Origin: Myxococcales bacterium
GTDB taxonomy: Bacteria > Myxococcota_A > Polyangia > Haliangiales > Haliangiaceae
NCBI GenBank assembly: GCA_016720595.1
Contig: JADKKI010000020.1
Span: 120,444 to 184,443 of the forward strand
DNA: 64,000 nucleotides
Reading direction: 5' to 3'
Shown piece by piece: positions 30,489-41,492 of the stretch (within the stretch, counting starts at the first letter, position 1; each line of letters opens with the position of its first letter). Below the pieces are notes generated by a model. The model saw only the letters and a list, made by a program, of their open reading frames with translations. It made no database searches and was not told the DNA's origin. A program made the translations under genes and the position numbers.

Positions 30489-31129
30489 GTCGTGGAGACC
30501 TCCGCCAGGCGGAACCTGCGGCGCAGGCGCTCGATCACCGCGCGCACCACGCGCTCCGCAGCGGTGGCGCTCGGCAGGCCGAGGGCGCGCGCGATGTCAT
30601 CGAAGCTCTCGCTCTGGGCCCATAGCTCGAGCGCGCGGTGCTGCTCGGGTGGGATCACGCCGGCGGCGTAGGCGAGCAGCTCGCGCGCGGTCCCGAGGTC
30701 GGTCACCGGCGGTCGGCCTCCGAAGATCTGGCTCGCCGGCGGCAGCTCCTCGGCATCCACCCACCGCCCGGGGCGGCTCGCACCTGTGTCGTGGCGGCGG
30801 ACGTAGTCGGGGTGCGAGCGCAGGTAATCGATCCCCACGCGCTTCGCCACCACGCGGAGCCAGCCGAGGAAGCGCAGGCGCGGATTGGCCGTCTTCGCAT
30901 CGAGGTAGAGCCGCAGTCGCGCGAACCGATCCGCCTTGAGGCGCGCCATCACGGCGACCACGATGTTGCGACGATCGTCCTCTTGCCCGCCGAGCCGTCC
31001 GAGGAACCGCGGTTGCGCGATGATCCGTGACAGCGGCGGCTCGATCGCGGCCCACAGGTGCTGCCACGCCGCTTCGTCCTCTGCGGCCGCCCCTGCCACC
31101 AGCCGCTCGATCGCTTCGTCGTCCACCAT
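30485..31129 (-). CDS. ECF-like RNA polymerase sigma factor
   Basis: 214 residues. Region 2 features are seen in R-L-R-F-L-G-W-L-R-V-V-A-K-R-V-G-I-D-Y-L-R, region 4 in Y-A-A-G-V-I-P-P-E-Q-H-R-A-L-E-L-W and the helix-turn-helix F-D-D-I-A-R-A-L-G-L-P-S. The ATG at 31129 follows AAGGAAG at the right distance. Its TGA overlaps the GTG of the zinc-finger kinase, whose N-terminal fingers resemble anti-sigma fingers, so the kinase is a candidate controller of this sigma factor. Confidence 0.85.
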   Translation of the reverse strand: MVDDEAIERLVAGAAAEDEAAWQHLWAAIEPPLSRIIAQPRFLGRLGGQEDDRRNIVVAVMARLKADRFARLRLYLDAKTANPRLRFLGWLRVVAKRVGIDYLRSHPDYVRRHDTGASRPGRWVDAEELPPASQIFGGRPPVTDLGTARELLAYAAGVIPPEQHRALELWAQSESFDDIARALGLPSATAAERVVRAVIERLRRRFRLAEVSTT

Positions 31130-31191
31130 CACACTCGACTTCCTTTGTAGGTGGTTTTCGGGCCGCACGGCGGCTGTCGATCCGGCAAACA

Positions 31192-31524
31192 TCACGCCGC
31201 CCGACGCGCCAGCGTGGTCGCGAGCTCGGTCCGGTTCGAGGCCGAGAGCAGCGCGAGGAGCCGGGACACATGCTTCTTCACCGCGTTGGCCGAGATCGCG
31301 AGCATCCTCCCGATCTCGGCGTTGGTGCACCCGAAGCCGACCAGCTCCGCGACCTCGCGCTGCCGGCGGGTCAGCTCGAGGCCGCCGTCGGCCGTGCCCG
31401 AGAGCGTGGCGAGACGGTCCCGCACCAGGCCGTCAAGCCGGGTGAGGTCGGGGAGGGACAGCTGCAAGATCAGGGTGTCGAGCTGCATGGAGAGGACGGA
31501 CGGCGCCCCGCCGCGATCCGTCAC
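31192..31524 (-). CDS. orphan LuxR/GerE-type helix-turn-helix protein
   Basis: 110 residues. Only the DNA-binding domain is recognisable: L-T-R-R-Q-R-E-V-A-E-L-V-G-F-G-C-T-N-A-E-I-G-R-M-L at about 50-75 followed by the recognition helix A-N-A-V-K-K-H-V-S-R-L. No receiver domain is attached. It sits 22 bases downstream of the hybrid histidine kinase on the same strand and may be its output partner. The start is GTG at 31524; ATG at 31488 is possible. Confidence 0.82.
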   Translation of the reverse strand: MTDRGGAPSVLSMQLDTLILQLSLPDLTRLDGLVRDRLATLSGTADGGLELTRRQREVAELVGFGCTNAEIGRMLAISANAVKKHVSRLLALLSASNRTELATTLARRAA

Positions 31525-31546
31525 GCGCGCCGGTCGTTTCCCGGCG

Positions 31547-34242
31547 TTACCGGGATGTGCCAGAGCGGGTCGCGAGGGCTTCTCGGACCTTGCGGCGCAA
31601 CAGCTCGGGGGTCAGGGGCTTCTGCAGGAACACGCCCTCGTTGTCGTGAAGGCCCTGCCGGGTGGTGTCGTCCGCGTGGCCCGACATGTGGAGGAGCGCG
31701 ATCGCGGGGCGCAGCGCCCGGACTTGCGCGGCCAGCAGGAGCCGGCCTGCCTGATGCATCACGACATCGCTGATCAGGAGATCGATCGCCGCGCCGTGGT
31801 GGGCAGCGATCCGGAGCGCATCGGCCGCGTCCTCCGCGACCAGCAGCGTGTACCCCGCACGCCGGAGGATCCCCGCCACGACCAGCCGGACCTGCGGCTC
31901 GTGCTCGGCGAGCAGGATCGTCTCCGAGCCATGCGCGACTGCGCTGACGATCGGCACGACCACGGGACGGGCGTCGGCGACTCCGCGGGGCCAGTAGATC
32001 GTGAAGCGGGTCCCTTCACCGACCACACTGTCGACCCAGATCGTGCCACCCGCGTGCTGGACGATGCCGAACACGGTCGACAACCCGAGCCCGGTGCCCT
32101 TGCCCACGTCCTTCGTGGTGAAGAAGGGCTCGAAGATGCGAGCCCGGGTGGTCTCGTCGATCCCGCACCCCGTATCGGTGACGACCAGCGCGACGTGCTC
32201 GCCCGGGACGACACCGTGATGCGTGCGCGCGAACTCGGCATCGAGCTCGGCCGGGCGAGCGAGACCGTCAGCCCGCCGCCGCGGGGCATCGCATCGCGGG
32301 CGTTGATCACGAGGTTCAGGAGCACCTGCTCGAGCTGGGTCTTGTCGATCAGGATCGGAGGCAGGCTGGGAGGGACCTCGAGCCGGAGCGTCACGTCCTC
32401 GCCGAGGAGCCTGCGCAGCATCTTCTCCATGTCGAGCAGCACCGTGCGCGGATCGACGAGGGTGGTGGCGGTCTGGGACGTTCGTCCGAACAGCAAGAGT
32501 TGCTGAGTCAGGTCGCCGGCGCGCATCGCGGCCTGTTTGATCTCGCCCACATCGTCCCGCGCGGCGCCCGGCGCGAGCTCGTCGAACAACATCTCCGCAT
32601 AGCTCAGGATCACGGACAGGACGTTGTTGAAGTCGTGCGCCACGCCACCGGCAAGGCGACCGATCGCCTCCATCTTCTGCGCCTGTCGCAGTTGCTGCTC
32701 GCTCGCCACCAGGGCCGCCTCGGCGCGCTTCTGTGCCGACAGATCGGCGACGAACACGATCCCGGTGTGCGCATCGACAAGGGCCGCCCCCATCAACACC
32801 GGGACGCGCGTGCCATCCTTGCGGAGCAGCTCCTTCTCGAACGGCTCGACCACGCCACGCGTCCGGAGCTGCGCGAGGACCACGACGTCTCGCTCGAGCC
32901 AGTCGGGCGTCGAGGTCTGGCCCCAGTGGAACGTCGATGCGAGGACCTCGTCGCGGCGATATCCGATCAGCTGCAGGAGGGCATCGTTGATCTCGAGGAT
33001 TCGCCCATCGAGCTCGGCCACCGCGATGCCGATGATCCCGGTCTCCGCGAGCCGCGCGAACCGGTTCTCGCTCACCCGCAGCGCGGCCTCGGCCTGGCGG
33101 CGCGCGGTGACGTCCGAGATCATCGCGAGCACGCCCTCGACCTCGCCCGCCTCCGTCAGGATCGGCGTCGATTCGATCATGACCTGGCGCAACGTGCCGT
33201 CGCGATGCACGAGCGTGGCGGCGGTGAAGCCGCGGATCCCGCGGCGGCGCTCCTCGAGTTGCAGCGAGAGCTCCGGGTGGCCGGCGGGCTCGACGAGCTC
33301 GTAGATCGAGCGACCGGCGAGCGTGCTGGGTTCGCGGCCCACGATCTCCACCATCCGGCGGTTCGCGAAGGTGATCCGACCCGAGCTGTCGAGCACCACC
33401 ACGCCCTCGCTCGTGGTCTCGATGATGCGCCGGTACTTGAGCTCGCTCGCCTTGACCTGCTCGTGCGCTTCGCGGCGCTCGGTGATGTCGCGGACGTTGC
33501 CGATGATCCCGGCCACGGCGCGATCGGCGAGCCGGTTGGTCTCGGTGACCTCCATCCAGCGCACCGCTCCATCGCGACGGATGACCCGGTACTGGAGGAC
33601 GATCGGCTGCTCGGGTGCGCCCAGCAGGGTCTCGAGGAACTCCGCCACCCGTGGGCGATCCTCGGGGTACACCACCTCGAGGCAGGCGCGGCCGATCAGC
33701 TCGTCGGGGCGATAGCCGAGGATCGGCAGCACGGCCGGGCTGACGTAGGTGAAGCGATGATCGGCGGAGGTCAGCGTGATCACGTCGCTCGAGTGTTCGA
33801 GCAGGGCGCGGAAGCGCGCGTCCTGAAGGCCGAGCAGCTCCTCCGCGGTCCGCCGCGCTCTCCGATCGGCGTGCTCGCGCAGCTCTCGCTCGATCGCCGG
33901 CACCAGACGCCGGAGCTTGTCCTTCAGCACGTAGTCGCCGGCACCTGCACGCATCGCGGCGACCGCGACGTCCTCACCGAGGTCCCCCGACACGATGATG
34001 AACGGGACATCGGGCGCGAGCTCGCGGCGCACCTCGAGCGCCGCTGCGCCGGAGAACAGAGGGAGGGACCAGTCCGAGATCACGAGGTCAAAGGGCGTGC
34101 GCGCGAACGCCTGGCGCATCGACGCTTCGTCATCCACGCACGTGACGATGGCCCGACCCGGGAGTCGCCGGAGCTCGCGCTCGATCACGGTGGCGTCGTC
34201 AGGCGAGTCCTCGACGAGCAACACCTGCACCACACCAACCAC
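31547..34242 (-). CDS. hybrid sensor histidine kinase, REC-PAS-PAS-PAS-HisKA-HATPase-REC (frameshift near 32245)
   Basis: About 898 residues once one missing base is restored. Receiver 1 at 1-120 (L-L-V-E-D-S-P-D-D; phosphoacceptor in V-I-S-D-W-S), three PAS domains to about 520, then HisKA with the phospho-histidine in G-G-V-A-H-D-F-N-N (about 535). The ATPase N-box is N-L-V-I-N-A-R-D-A-M-P; the frame breaks just after L-T-V-S-L-A-R and resumes as A-E-L-D-A-E-F with D-T-G-C-G-I-D, G-K-G-T-G-L-G-L-S and a second receiver ending at 31547. A single lost G in a CCGG run explains it. No membrane helix, so cytoplasmic sensing. The start is GTG at 34242. Confidence 0.88.
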
Positions 34243-34333
34243 ATCACCAGCTTCGCATGGCCATCCACGCGCTGATAGCGGCGGCTCGCGGGTTCAGCCC
34301 CGATGCACTCGTACAGCCGGGCGGTAGCGGCAC

Positions 34334-35956
<1,623 letters not shown>

Positions 35957-36004
35957 GGCCGTCGGTTTACCACGCCGGCGAGCTATGGTCTGTAGCGTCT
36001 CGCG

Positions 36005-38110
36005 ATGACGCTGCCGGGCCTCGACCTCGTCGGACATCACGTGCGCGAGGCCGCGAGGCTCGCGCCGGGGCGGCCGGCCTTGTGGTTGGGCCTCCGCACG
36101 GCCGCGGCCACGGCAGTGCCCCTGATCGCGGCGCAGTGGCTCGATCCCACGGCGGCGAGCTGGGCGCCGCTCGCCGGGTTCCTGGTCGCGCTCGCCGACA
36201 AGGGCGGCGCGTATCGCAGCCGCGCGATCACGATGGCGAGCGTGGGGATCGGGGGACTGGCCGCGGTCATCATCGGCAGCCTGATCGCCGGGCACGGGCT
36301 GGTCACCGCAGTGCTGGTCGCGATCGGCCTGACCGCATGTGCGCTCGCGCAGGCGTGGGGGCCCGCGATGGTGGGCGTCGGCAACTCGATCGCGATCCAG
36401 CTCCTGGTCGCCGCGTCGCTGCCGTGCTCTCCGCACGAGGTGGTGGAGCGCGCGCTCGGGTTCGCAGGAGGCGCGGGGTTCGCGCTCGTCCTCGGCCTGA
36501 TCGTGTGGCCGGTGCGGGTGTACAAGCCCGGGCGCCGCGCCGTGGCCGCCGTGTTTCGCGCGCTGGCCGAGCACGCGCGGGCGCTCGCCGCGGCGTCCGC
36601 CGACGATCCGACCTGGCGCGAGCAGGTGGTGGCACGCCACCGCGCGATCCGCGATCAGATCGAGATCGCGCGCGTGGTGCTCGCGGCCACCCGGCGTGGG
36701 CGACGCGGCGAGACCGGCCGCGGCGAGCGGCTGCTCGCGACCGTGCAGCTGTGCGATCAGCTGTTCGGGATCCTCCTCGGGCTCGAGGAGGCGCTCGATG
36801 CGGGATGCCCGCCCGAGGCGCACGCGATCGTGACCCGTGGCCTCGTCGAGCTGGCCGCCGGTCTCGACGCCCTCGCGACCGACGTGGTGATCGAGCGCCC
36901 GCCGAAGACCTCGCGCCGGACCTGGACCGCCGAGCCGCCGGCCGCGGCCGATCCGGTCGCGCGTGCGCTCGGTGCGCACGCGCTCGCCCTGATCTCTCGC
37001 GCGCACGAGGATCGGATCACCGCCGAGGGCGTGATCGCCTCGCTCGGCGACGACTCGGAGCCGCTGCGCGCGCACGTGCCGGAGCCGGAGCCGCGCCGGC
37101 CGTTGCGCGAGGTGCTGCGCGATGCGCTCGATCCTTCCGGCTTCGTGTTGCGGCACGCGGTCCGCGTGGCCGTGGTGGTCTCGGTCGCGATGACCCTCGC
37201 GCGCGTGCTCGATCTCTCGCACCGCTACTGGGTCACGCTCACCGCCTTCCTGCTGCTGACCCCGCTCGCCGCCGCCACCCGGGTCCGCGCCCTGCAGCGG
37301 GTGGTGGGGACGATCGTGGGGGGCGTGCTCGCCGCCGCGGTCCCGTGGGCCGTCGACGATCCGCGGATCGTGCTCGTGCTGATCGTCGTGCTCGCGGGGC
37401 TCAGCGCTTCGGTGGTGCAGCTCAACTACGCGATCTATGCCTCGCTCATGACCCCGACCTTCGTGCTGCTCGCCGAGGTGCACTCGACCGAGGTCGATCT
37501 CGTGGGGATCCGGATCGCGAACACCCTGATCGGCGCGGGGCTGGTGGTGCTCGGCACCCTGCTGTGGCCGGCGCGGCCGTCCGCGCGGTTCGATGACGAG
37601 ATCGCCGATGCGTATCAGCGCGCCGCGCACTACCTCGACGTCGTGATCGCGGCGATCACCGGTGCGGTGCCCCAGCCCTCGGCTGACGTGGTCGAGGGTC
37701 GCCGTGCGTTCGGCCTGGTGCTCAATCGCGCCGAGCTCGCCCTCGAGCAGCTGGTGTCGGAGCGCGCGCCGCCGGAGGTCACCGAGCCGCGGATGACCCA
37801 GCTCGTGTTCCTTCGCCGCCTCGGCTCGGCGATCAACACGCTCGGCAGCACGCGCACCGTGGCGGGCTACGCCGTGCACCACGTGGAGATCGCCGCATTC
37901 GGGGCCTCGATCACAGGCGGCCTGCACGATCTCTCGGCGCACATGCGCGAGGGCACGCCACTTGCCACGCGGCCGCGCCTCGATCGCGCGTACTCCGATC
38001 CGGTGCTCGCGGCCCGCGTGGCGAGGATCGATGCTGCGCTCGCGAACCTCACCGCCGCTGCGCTGCGCGCCGCGCCCGATGTGCGGCCGGCCCTTGCCGC
38101 GGCCCGCTGA
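36005..38110 (+). CDS. FUSC-family inner-membrane transporter (aromatic acid exporter-like)
   Basis: 701 residues. Two membrane blocks of about five or six helices each (about 25-170 and 385-530) are separated by a helical cytoplasmic domain, the plan of FUSC/YccS/AaeB proteins. [11 protein letters not shown] and [15 protein letters not shown] mark the second block. Likely exports small organic acids or aromatic compounds; substrate unknown. It lies 19 bases before the Nif3-like gene and is probably co-transcribed with it. Confidence 0.85.
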   Translation: MTLPGLDLVGHHVREAARLAPGRPALWLGLRTAAATAVPLIAAQWLDPTAASWAPLAGFLVALADKGGAYRSRAITMASVGIGGLAAVIIGSLIAGHGLVTAVLVAIGLTACALAQAWGPAMVGVGNSIAIQLLVAASLPCSPHEVVERALGFAGGAGFALVLGLIVWPVRVYKPGRRAVAAVFRALAEHARALAAASADDPTWREQVVARHRAIRDQIEIARVVLAATRRGRRGETGRGERLLATVQLCDQLFGILLGLEEALDAGCPPEAHAIVTRGLVELAAGLDALATDVVIERPPKTSRRTWTAEPPAAADPVARALGAHALALISRAHEDRITAEGVIASLGDDSEPLRAHVPEPEPRRPLREVLRDALDPSGFVLRHAVRVAVVVSVAMTLARVLDLSHRYWVTLTAFLLLTPLAAATRVRALQRVVGTIVGGVLAAAVPWAVDDPRIVLVLIVVLAGLSASVVQLNYAIYASLMTPTFVLLAEVHSTEVDLVGIRIANTLIGAGLVVLGTLLWPARPSARFDDEIADAYQRAAHYLDVVIAAITGAVPQPSADVVEGRRAFGLVLNRAELALEQLVSERAPPEVTEPRMTQLVFLRRLGSAINTLGSTRTVAGYAVHHVEIAAFGASITGGLHDLSAHMREGTPLATRPRLDRAYSDPVLAARVARIDAALANLTAAALRAAPDVRPALAAAR

Positions 38111-38129
38111 TCGGGCGCACGCTCGCCGC

Positions 38130-38906
38130 ATGCCGTTCCACCTCCGGGACATCCTCGCGTACCTCGACACCACCCTCGAGATCGGGCGGTTCAAGGACTA
38201 CGCGCCGAACGGGCTGCAGGTCGAGGGCGCGCCCGAGATCGAGACCGTGATCACCGGCGTGTCGGCGAGCGCGGATCTGATCGCGCGCGCGATCGAGGCC
38301 GATGCCGATCTGATCGTCGTGCACCACGGCCTGGTCTGGGGCTCGGGCCTCACGCAGATCGCCGGGCCGCTCGCGCGCCGCCTGAAGCTCCTGCTCGGCA
38401 ACGATGTCTCGCTCGCCGCGTATCACCTGCCGCTCGACAAGCACCCGCGCCTCGGCAACAACGTGGGGCTCGGCGATGCCCTCGCGCTCGGCGCCGAGCG
38501 CGGTGCGTTCGGAGACGTGCGCGGCACGGCGCTCGGCGTCTCCGGCGCGTGGGCCACGCCGCTGTCCCGCGACGAGGCGATCGGCCGGATCGCGGGCGGC
38601 GTGCTCGGCGGCAAGGCGCCACGGTTCGTGTTCCCGTACGGCCCGCCGGTGGTCCGCAAGGTCGGGCTGTGCTCGGGCGCGGCCTCCGACATGCTCGAGG
38701 CCGCGGCCGCCGCCGGCTGCGATCTGTTCCTGACCGGCGAGCTCGCGGAGCGCGCGGGCGATCTCGCGCGCGAGCTCCAGATCACGCTGGTCGCCGCGGG
38801 CCACTACGCCACCGAGGTATTCGGCCCGATGCGGATCGCGGACGAGTTGCGGCTCAAGTTCCCCGGCCTCAACGCGCAGTTCGTGCCGTCGCCGTCGCCG
38901 CTGTAA
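38130..38906 (+). CDS. Nif3-like dinuclear metal centre protein (DUF34)
   Basis: 258 residues. N-terminal [10 protein letters not shown], the metal motif [25 protein letters not shown] and the C-terminal [10 protein letters not shown] are the family's metal-binding segments. No PII-like insertion, so it is the short bacterial form. Widely conserved; biochemical role is uncertain. Its TAA stop coincides with the outer end of the left terminal repeat of the 2-kb unit that follows. Confidence 0.92.
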   Translation: MPFHLRDILAYLDTTLEIGRFKDYAPNGLQVEGAPEIETVITGVSASADLIARAIEADADLIVVHHGLVWGSGLTQIAGPLARRLKLLLGNDVSLAAYHLPLDKHPRLGNNVGLGDALALGAERGAFGDVRGTALGVSGAWATPLSRDEAIGRIAGGVLGGKAPRFVFPYGPPVVRKVGLCSGAASDMLEAAAAAGCDLFLTGELAERAGDLARELQITLVAAGHYATEVFGPMRIADELRLKFPGLNAQFVPSPSPL

Positions 38907-38921
38907 GAGATGTCCCGTAAT
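38904..38921 (+). repeat. left terminal inverted repeat of the HNH unit
   Basis: TAAGAGATGTCCCGTAAT. Pairs with 40917-40934 in inverted orientation with two mismatches. Its first three bases are the stop codon of the Nif3-like gene. Confidence 0.6.
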
Positions 38922-39021
38922 GATCGAGCACTCAGGAGATGGTCGAACAGGGCCTGGAGACGTGACGTGGTCGTGGAGGTTCACGTCGTCGTGGACGTTG
39001 TACTGCCCGCTCCGCGGGTGC

Positions 39022-39300
39022 CACGCGCGATCGACCTGACGTAGAGCGCGCAGCGCCGGGAGAAGCTCCGGACGATGGGGCCTCGCGCGCGGTGTTCCGA
39101 ACGCAGGCGCACGGTGCGACTGTCGACATCCGGCGCGTACGGATGGACGAACGCAATCGAGCGTTGCCCCCGCGCACCTCGGTGCTACGCCCGATCGATC
39201 TGACGTAGAACGCGGCGCTGGCATTGGCACCGAACGAGGCCGGATCGCGCGCGATGCCAGTACGCAGGTACACGACGCAACCACCGCGGGTTGTCCGGCC
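39022..39300. repeat. diverged tandem duplication in a gene-free stretch
   Basis: The 658 bases between the Nif3-like and HNH genes hold no convincing gene. Within them a block repeats with a spacing of about 168 bases: CGATCGACCTGACGTAGAGC near 39026 returns as CGATCGATCTGACGTAGAAC near 39190, and ACGCAGGCGCACGG near 39100 returns as ACGCAGGTACACGA near 39260. A third partial copy, CGATCGATCTACGTCGGGTC, lies near 39447. Read on the minus strand both blocks end in Y-V-R-S-I, so they may be remains of a repeated coding unit. They lie wholly inside the terminal repeats of the 2-kb unit. Confidence 0.5.
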
Positions 39301-39564
39301 GCCGGACAGTCAGATCTCGAGTGGTGTCGATTTTTGAAGATTCCACTTGACGGCTCGGCGGATCGCACGCGACGCGAGCCTGCGAGAAGGGCGGTTTCTT
39401 CGTCGAGGATTCGCTGGAACGTGCTGTGCGCGACGTGGGCCGGCGCGATCGATCTACGTCGGGTCGAGGGGCTCAGGCGCGCACCACGCGAAGCGGAGAG
39501 CCTCCGGAAACCCAGTGGTAGAACTGATCGTGCGCGTGATCACCCACGCGTGGAGGAGGCTCTC

Positions 39565-40648
39565 GTGTTCGACAGCGCCGCAACGGAAGCGTTTCAATCG
39601 CAGCTCTCAGACGCCTACGCGGCTACGTGCCGCGAACGGGACTGGATCGCGCTGCACGAGGAGATCACGTCCGTCGGCAAGCAGCTCGTTTGCCTCGAGG
39701 CGCGCGAGGTGGATCTGCTGCTCGAGGCCGAAGAGACCAAGCTCTACCGGCGGATGGGGTTCCCCACGATCTATGCGTACATCGAGGCAGTGCTGCATCG
39801 CACGCACCACGTGGCCACCGAGCGCATGCGCGTGGCGCACGAGCTGCTCGAGCTGCCGCAGATCGCGGCGCAGTTCCGCGCGGGCGACCTGCCGTGGACG
39901 AGCGTTCGAGAGCTGACACGCGTGGCGACGAGGAGCACCGAGAGCGCGTGGCTCGATGCGGCGGAGGGCCAGACCTCGACCGGTGTTCAGCAGCTGGTGC
40001 GGGGCAAGGCCAAGGGCGATCTGCCGGGTGACCCGGTGGACCCGAACAAGGTCAGGCACCGGATCGTGCTGGAGAACCTGTCCGAGGAGACGATGATGCT
40101 GTTCAAGCAGGCCTGCACTGTCGCGTCGGATGCGAAGGGCGCGACCTGTACGGATGACGAGCTGGTGCGGGCGCTGGCCGCCGCGATGCTCGAGCCGGCA
40201 TCGCAGAGCCTCGCCGAGCAAGCCGCGGCACCAGATCGCGACGACGACGTGCCGGGTGTGCAAGCAAGCGCACCGCGTGGGCGCCGGGATGGAGATCGCC
40301 GTGTCCGCGCAGGAGCTCGAGCGGGTGCGGTGCGACGCGGAGGACATCGGCGATCTCGAGCGGGAGGAGCCTGGGCGCAAGCTGCAGAAGTCGATCCCCG
40401 AGGCGACCCGCCGCAAGGTGCTGGTCCGCGACAAGCACGCGTGCTCGGTGCCAGGGTGTCGATCGACCAGGTTCTTGGAAGTCCATCACATCAAGCCGCG
40501 GTCCGAAGGCGGCCGTCACGAGCTGTGGCAACTCATATCGTTGTGCGACGGCCACCACGTCTTGCTTCACGAAGGCGTGATCGCGATCCGCGGCACGGCG
40601 CCAGACCATCTGGTGTTCGAGCTCCCGCTCGATTCCGTGGGGGACTGA
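39565..40648 (+). CDS. HNH endonuclease-like protein, one frameshift near 40230
   Basis: A helical N-terminal domain (E-A-R-E-V-D-L-L-L-E-A-E-E-T-K-L-Y-R-R-M-G; V-L-H-R-T-H-H-V-A-T-E-R-M-R-V-A) is followed after a frame change near 40230 by a C-terminal HNH nuclease: C-S-V-P-G-C, F-L-E-V-H-H-I-K-P-R-S-E-G-G and L-C-D-G-H-H. In the second frame a C-R-V-C pair precedes it. The start is GTG at 39565 with a perfect GGAGGAGG at 39552-39559. The layout recalls DUF222/13E12-type HNH proteins, which occur as dispersed repeats in other bacteria. It is the sole gene inside the terminal-repeat unit. The frame change may be a sequencing error or real decay. Confidence 0.8.
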
Positions 40649-40656
40649 ACGAGGAT

Positions 40657-40674
40657 CAGTCCCGGCGGGGACTG
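40657..40674. terminator. stem-loop after the HNH gene
   Basis: Perfect 7-bp stem CAGTCCC/GGGACTG with a 4-base loop, beginning 9 bases after the HNH stop. No T-run. Probably ends that transcript. The next 250 bases to the right terminal repeat hold no gene; they contain a short CAGACGTCG tandem repeat near 40775. Confidence 0.4.
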
Positions 40675-40916
40675 AGCAACGATCGCTCTCGGCGCGATCG
40701 GGGAGCGTGGTCATTGACAGTCGAAGAGTTGAACGAAGCCAGCGTGGACCACGCTGGACCCGTGGACCGGAGTGCTCGCAGACGTCGCAGACGTCGCAGG
40801 CCTCTGGCGATGATCTCTCGCGCGAAATCGTGCGCGGTCCGAGGACCCTCCCCGACCACGACCACGTCAACCTCATCGTCAAACGCTGTCGCCTTCCTGC
40901 AGAGCCATCGTGCAGA

Positions 40917-40934
40917 ATTGCGGGACAGCTCTTA
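40917..40934 (-). repeat. right terminal inverted repeat of the HNH unit
   Basis: Plus-strand ATTGCGGGACAGCTCTTA, the inverted partner of 38904-38921. Its last three bases are the TAA stop codon of the YkgJ-family gene on the minus strand. Confidence 0.6.
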
Positions 40935-41492
40935 GGGCTCGGACGCGGGCCGCGGCACCGGCGTGATCTTCTCGGGCATCGGCGCCGGGATCCGGCCCTC
41001 GAAGTCGATCCACACGCGGGCATCGTTGCGGCAGTCATAGACCCGGCACGAGGCGGGGCGCTTGTCGTAGACCGTGCACAGCCCGCCCTCGTCCATGCAC
41101 ACGCACTTCTTGGTGTACGGATCGCGGGGCAGGGCGTACGGGTGCTCGAAGTCGAACGGGATGTCGTCGGCGATGTCCTGCGGCGACAGCGACACCTCGA
41201 ACCGGCAGCAGCGCGCCTCGCACAGGTGGAGCCGCGACGCGCAGTCGATGTCGGGGCCTTGCTTGCGGTACTTGTCGGCGACCACGGTGAGCCGCACCGT
41301 CGAGCGATCGCCGCGGATCTTGGTGGCGAGCTTGGTGTACGCGGGCGGCAGCTGGCCGCGCATCACCAGCGCATCGAGCAGCCACTCGAACTTGCGCGCG
41401 ATGTCGGCGTGGTCGGGCCGCGCGAGCAAGGTCTCGGCCAGCGCGTCGATCTCCTCGACGAGATCGGGCGGGACGGGCGGCGGCTTGTCCAT
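40932..41492 (-). CDS. YkgJ-family cysteine-cluster protein
   Basis: 186 residues from ATG 41492. The conserved cysteine cluster is C-E-A-R-C-C-R-F, then C-V-C-M-D-E-G-G-L-C-T-V-Y-D-K-R-P-x-S-C-R-V-Y-D-C, the pattern of the YkgJ family (CxxxxCC), which is thought to bind zinc or an iron-sulfur cluster. The reading frame is open upstream through a very GC-rich hairpin region into the preceding gene, but an internal start at 41492 gives the family's normal length. Its stop codon is provided by the terminal repeat of the adjacent unit. Confidence 0.85.
   Translation of the reverse strand: MDKPPPVPPDLVEEIDALAETLLARPDHADIARKFEWLLDALVMRGQLPPAYTKLATKIRGDRSTVRLTVVADKYRKQGPDIDCASRLHLCEARCCRFEVSLSPQDIADDIPFDFEHPYALPRDPYTKKCVCMDEGGLCTVYDKRPASCRVYDCRNDARVWIDFEGRIPAPMPEKITPVPRPASEP

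Larger units (their letters stand above)
38904..40934. mobile_element. 2-kb unit with terminal inverted repeats carrying an HNH endonuclease gene
   Basis: The outer ends are 18-bp inverted repeats agreeing at 16 positions: TAAGAGATGTCCCGTAAT on the left and TAAGAGCTGTCCCGCAAT when the right end is reverse-complemented. An inner pair, GACGTGGTCGTGG, is a perfect 13-bp inverted match 60 bases in from the left (38964-38976) and 66 bases in from the right (40856-40868). The terminal TA could be a duplicated TA target. The only gene inside is an HNH endonuclease; no transposase is present, so movement would be in trans or by homing. Both ends form the stop codons of the neighbouring genes. Confidence 0.55.

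Noticed and set aside
38932..39273. Minus-strand gene of 113 codons with Y-V-R-S-I repeats
   Set aside because: No ribosome site, no domain, and the stretch is a diverged tandem repeat inside the HNH unit; treated as a possible gene remnant only.
40775..40800. CAGACGTCG tandem repeat as a regulatory array
   Set aside because: Only two and a half copies in a gene-free, repeat-rich end of the HNH unit; no neighbouring start codon to regulate.
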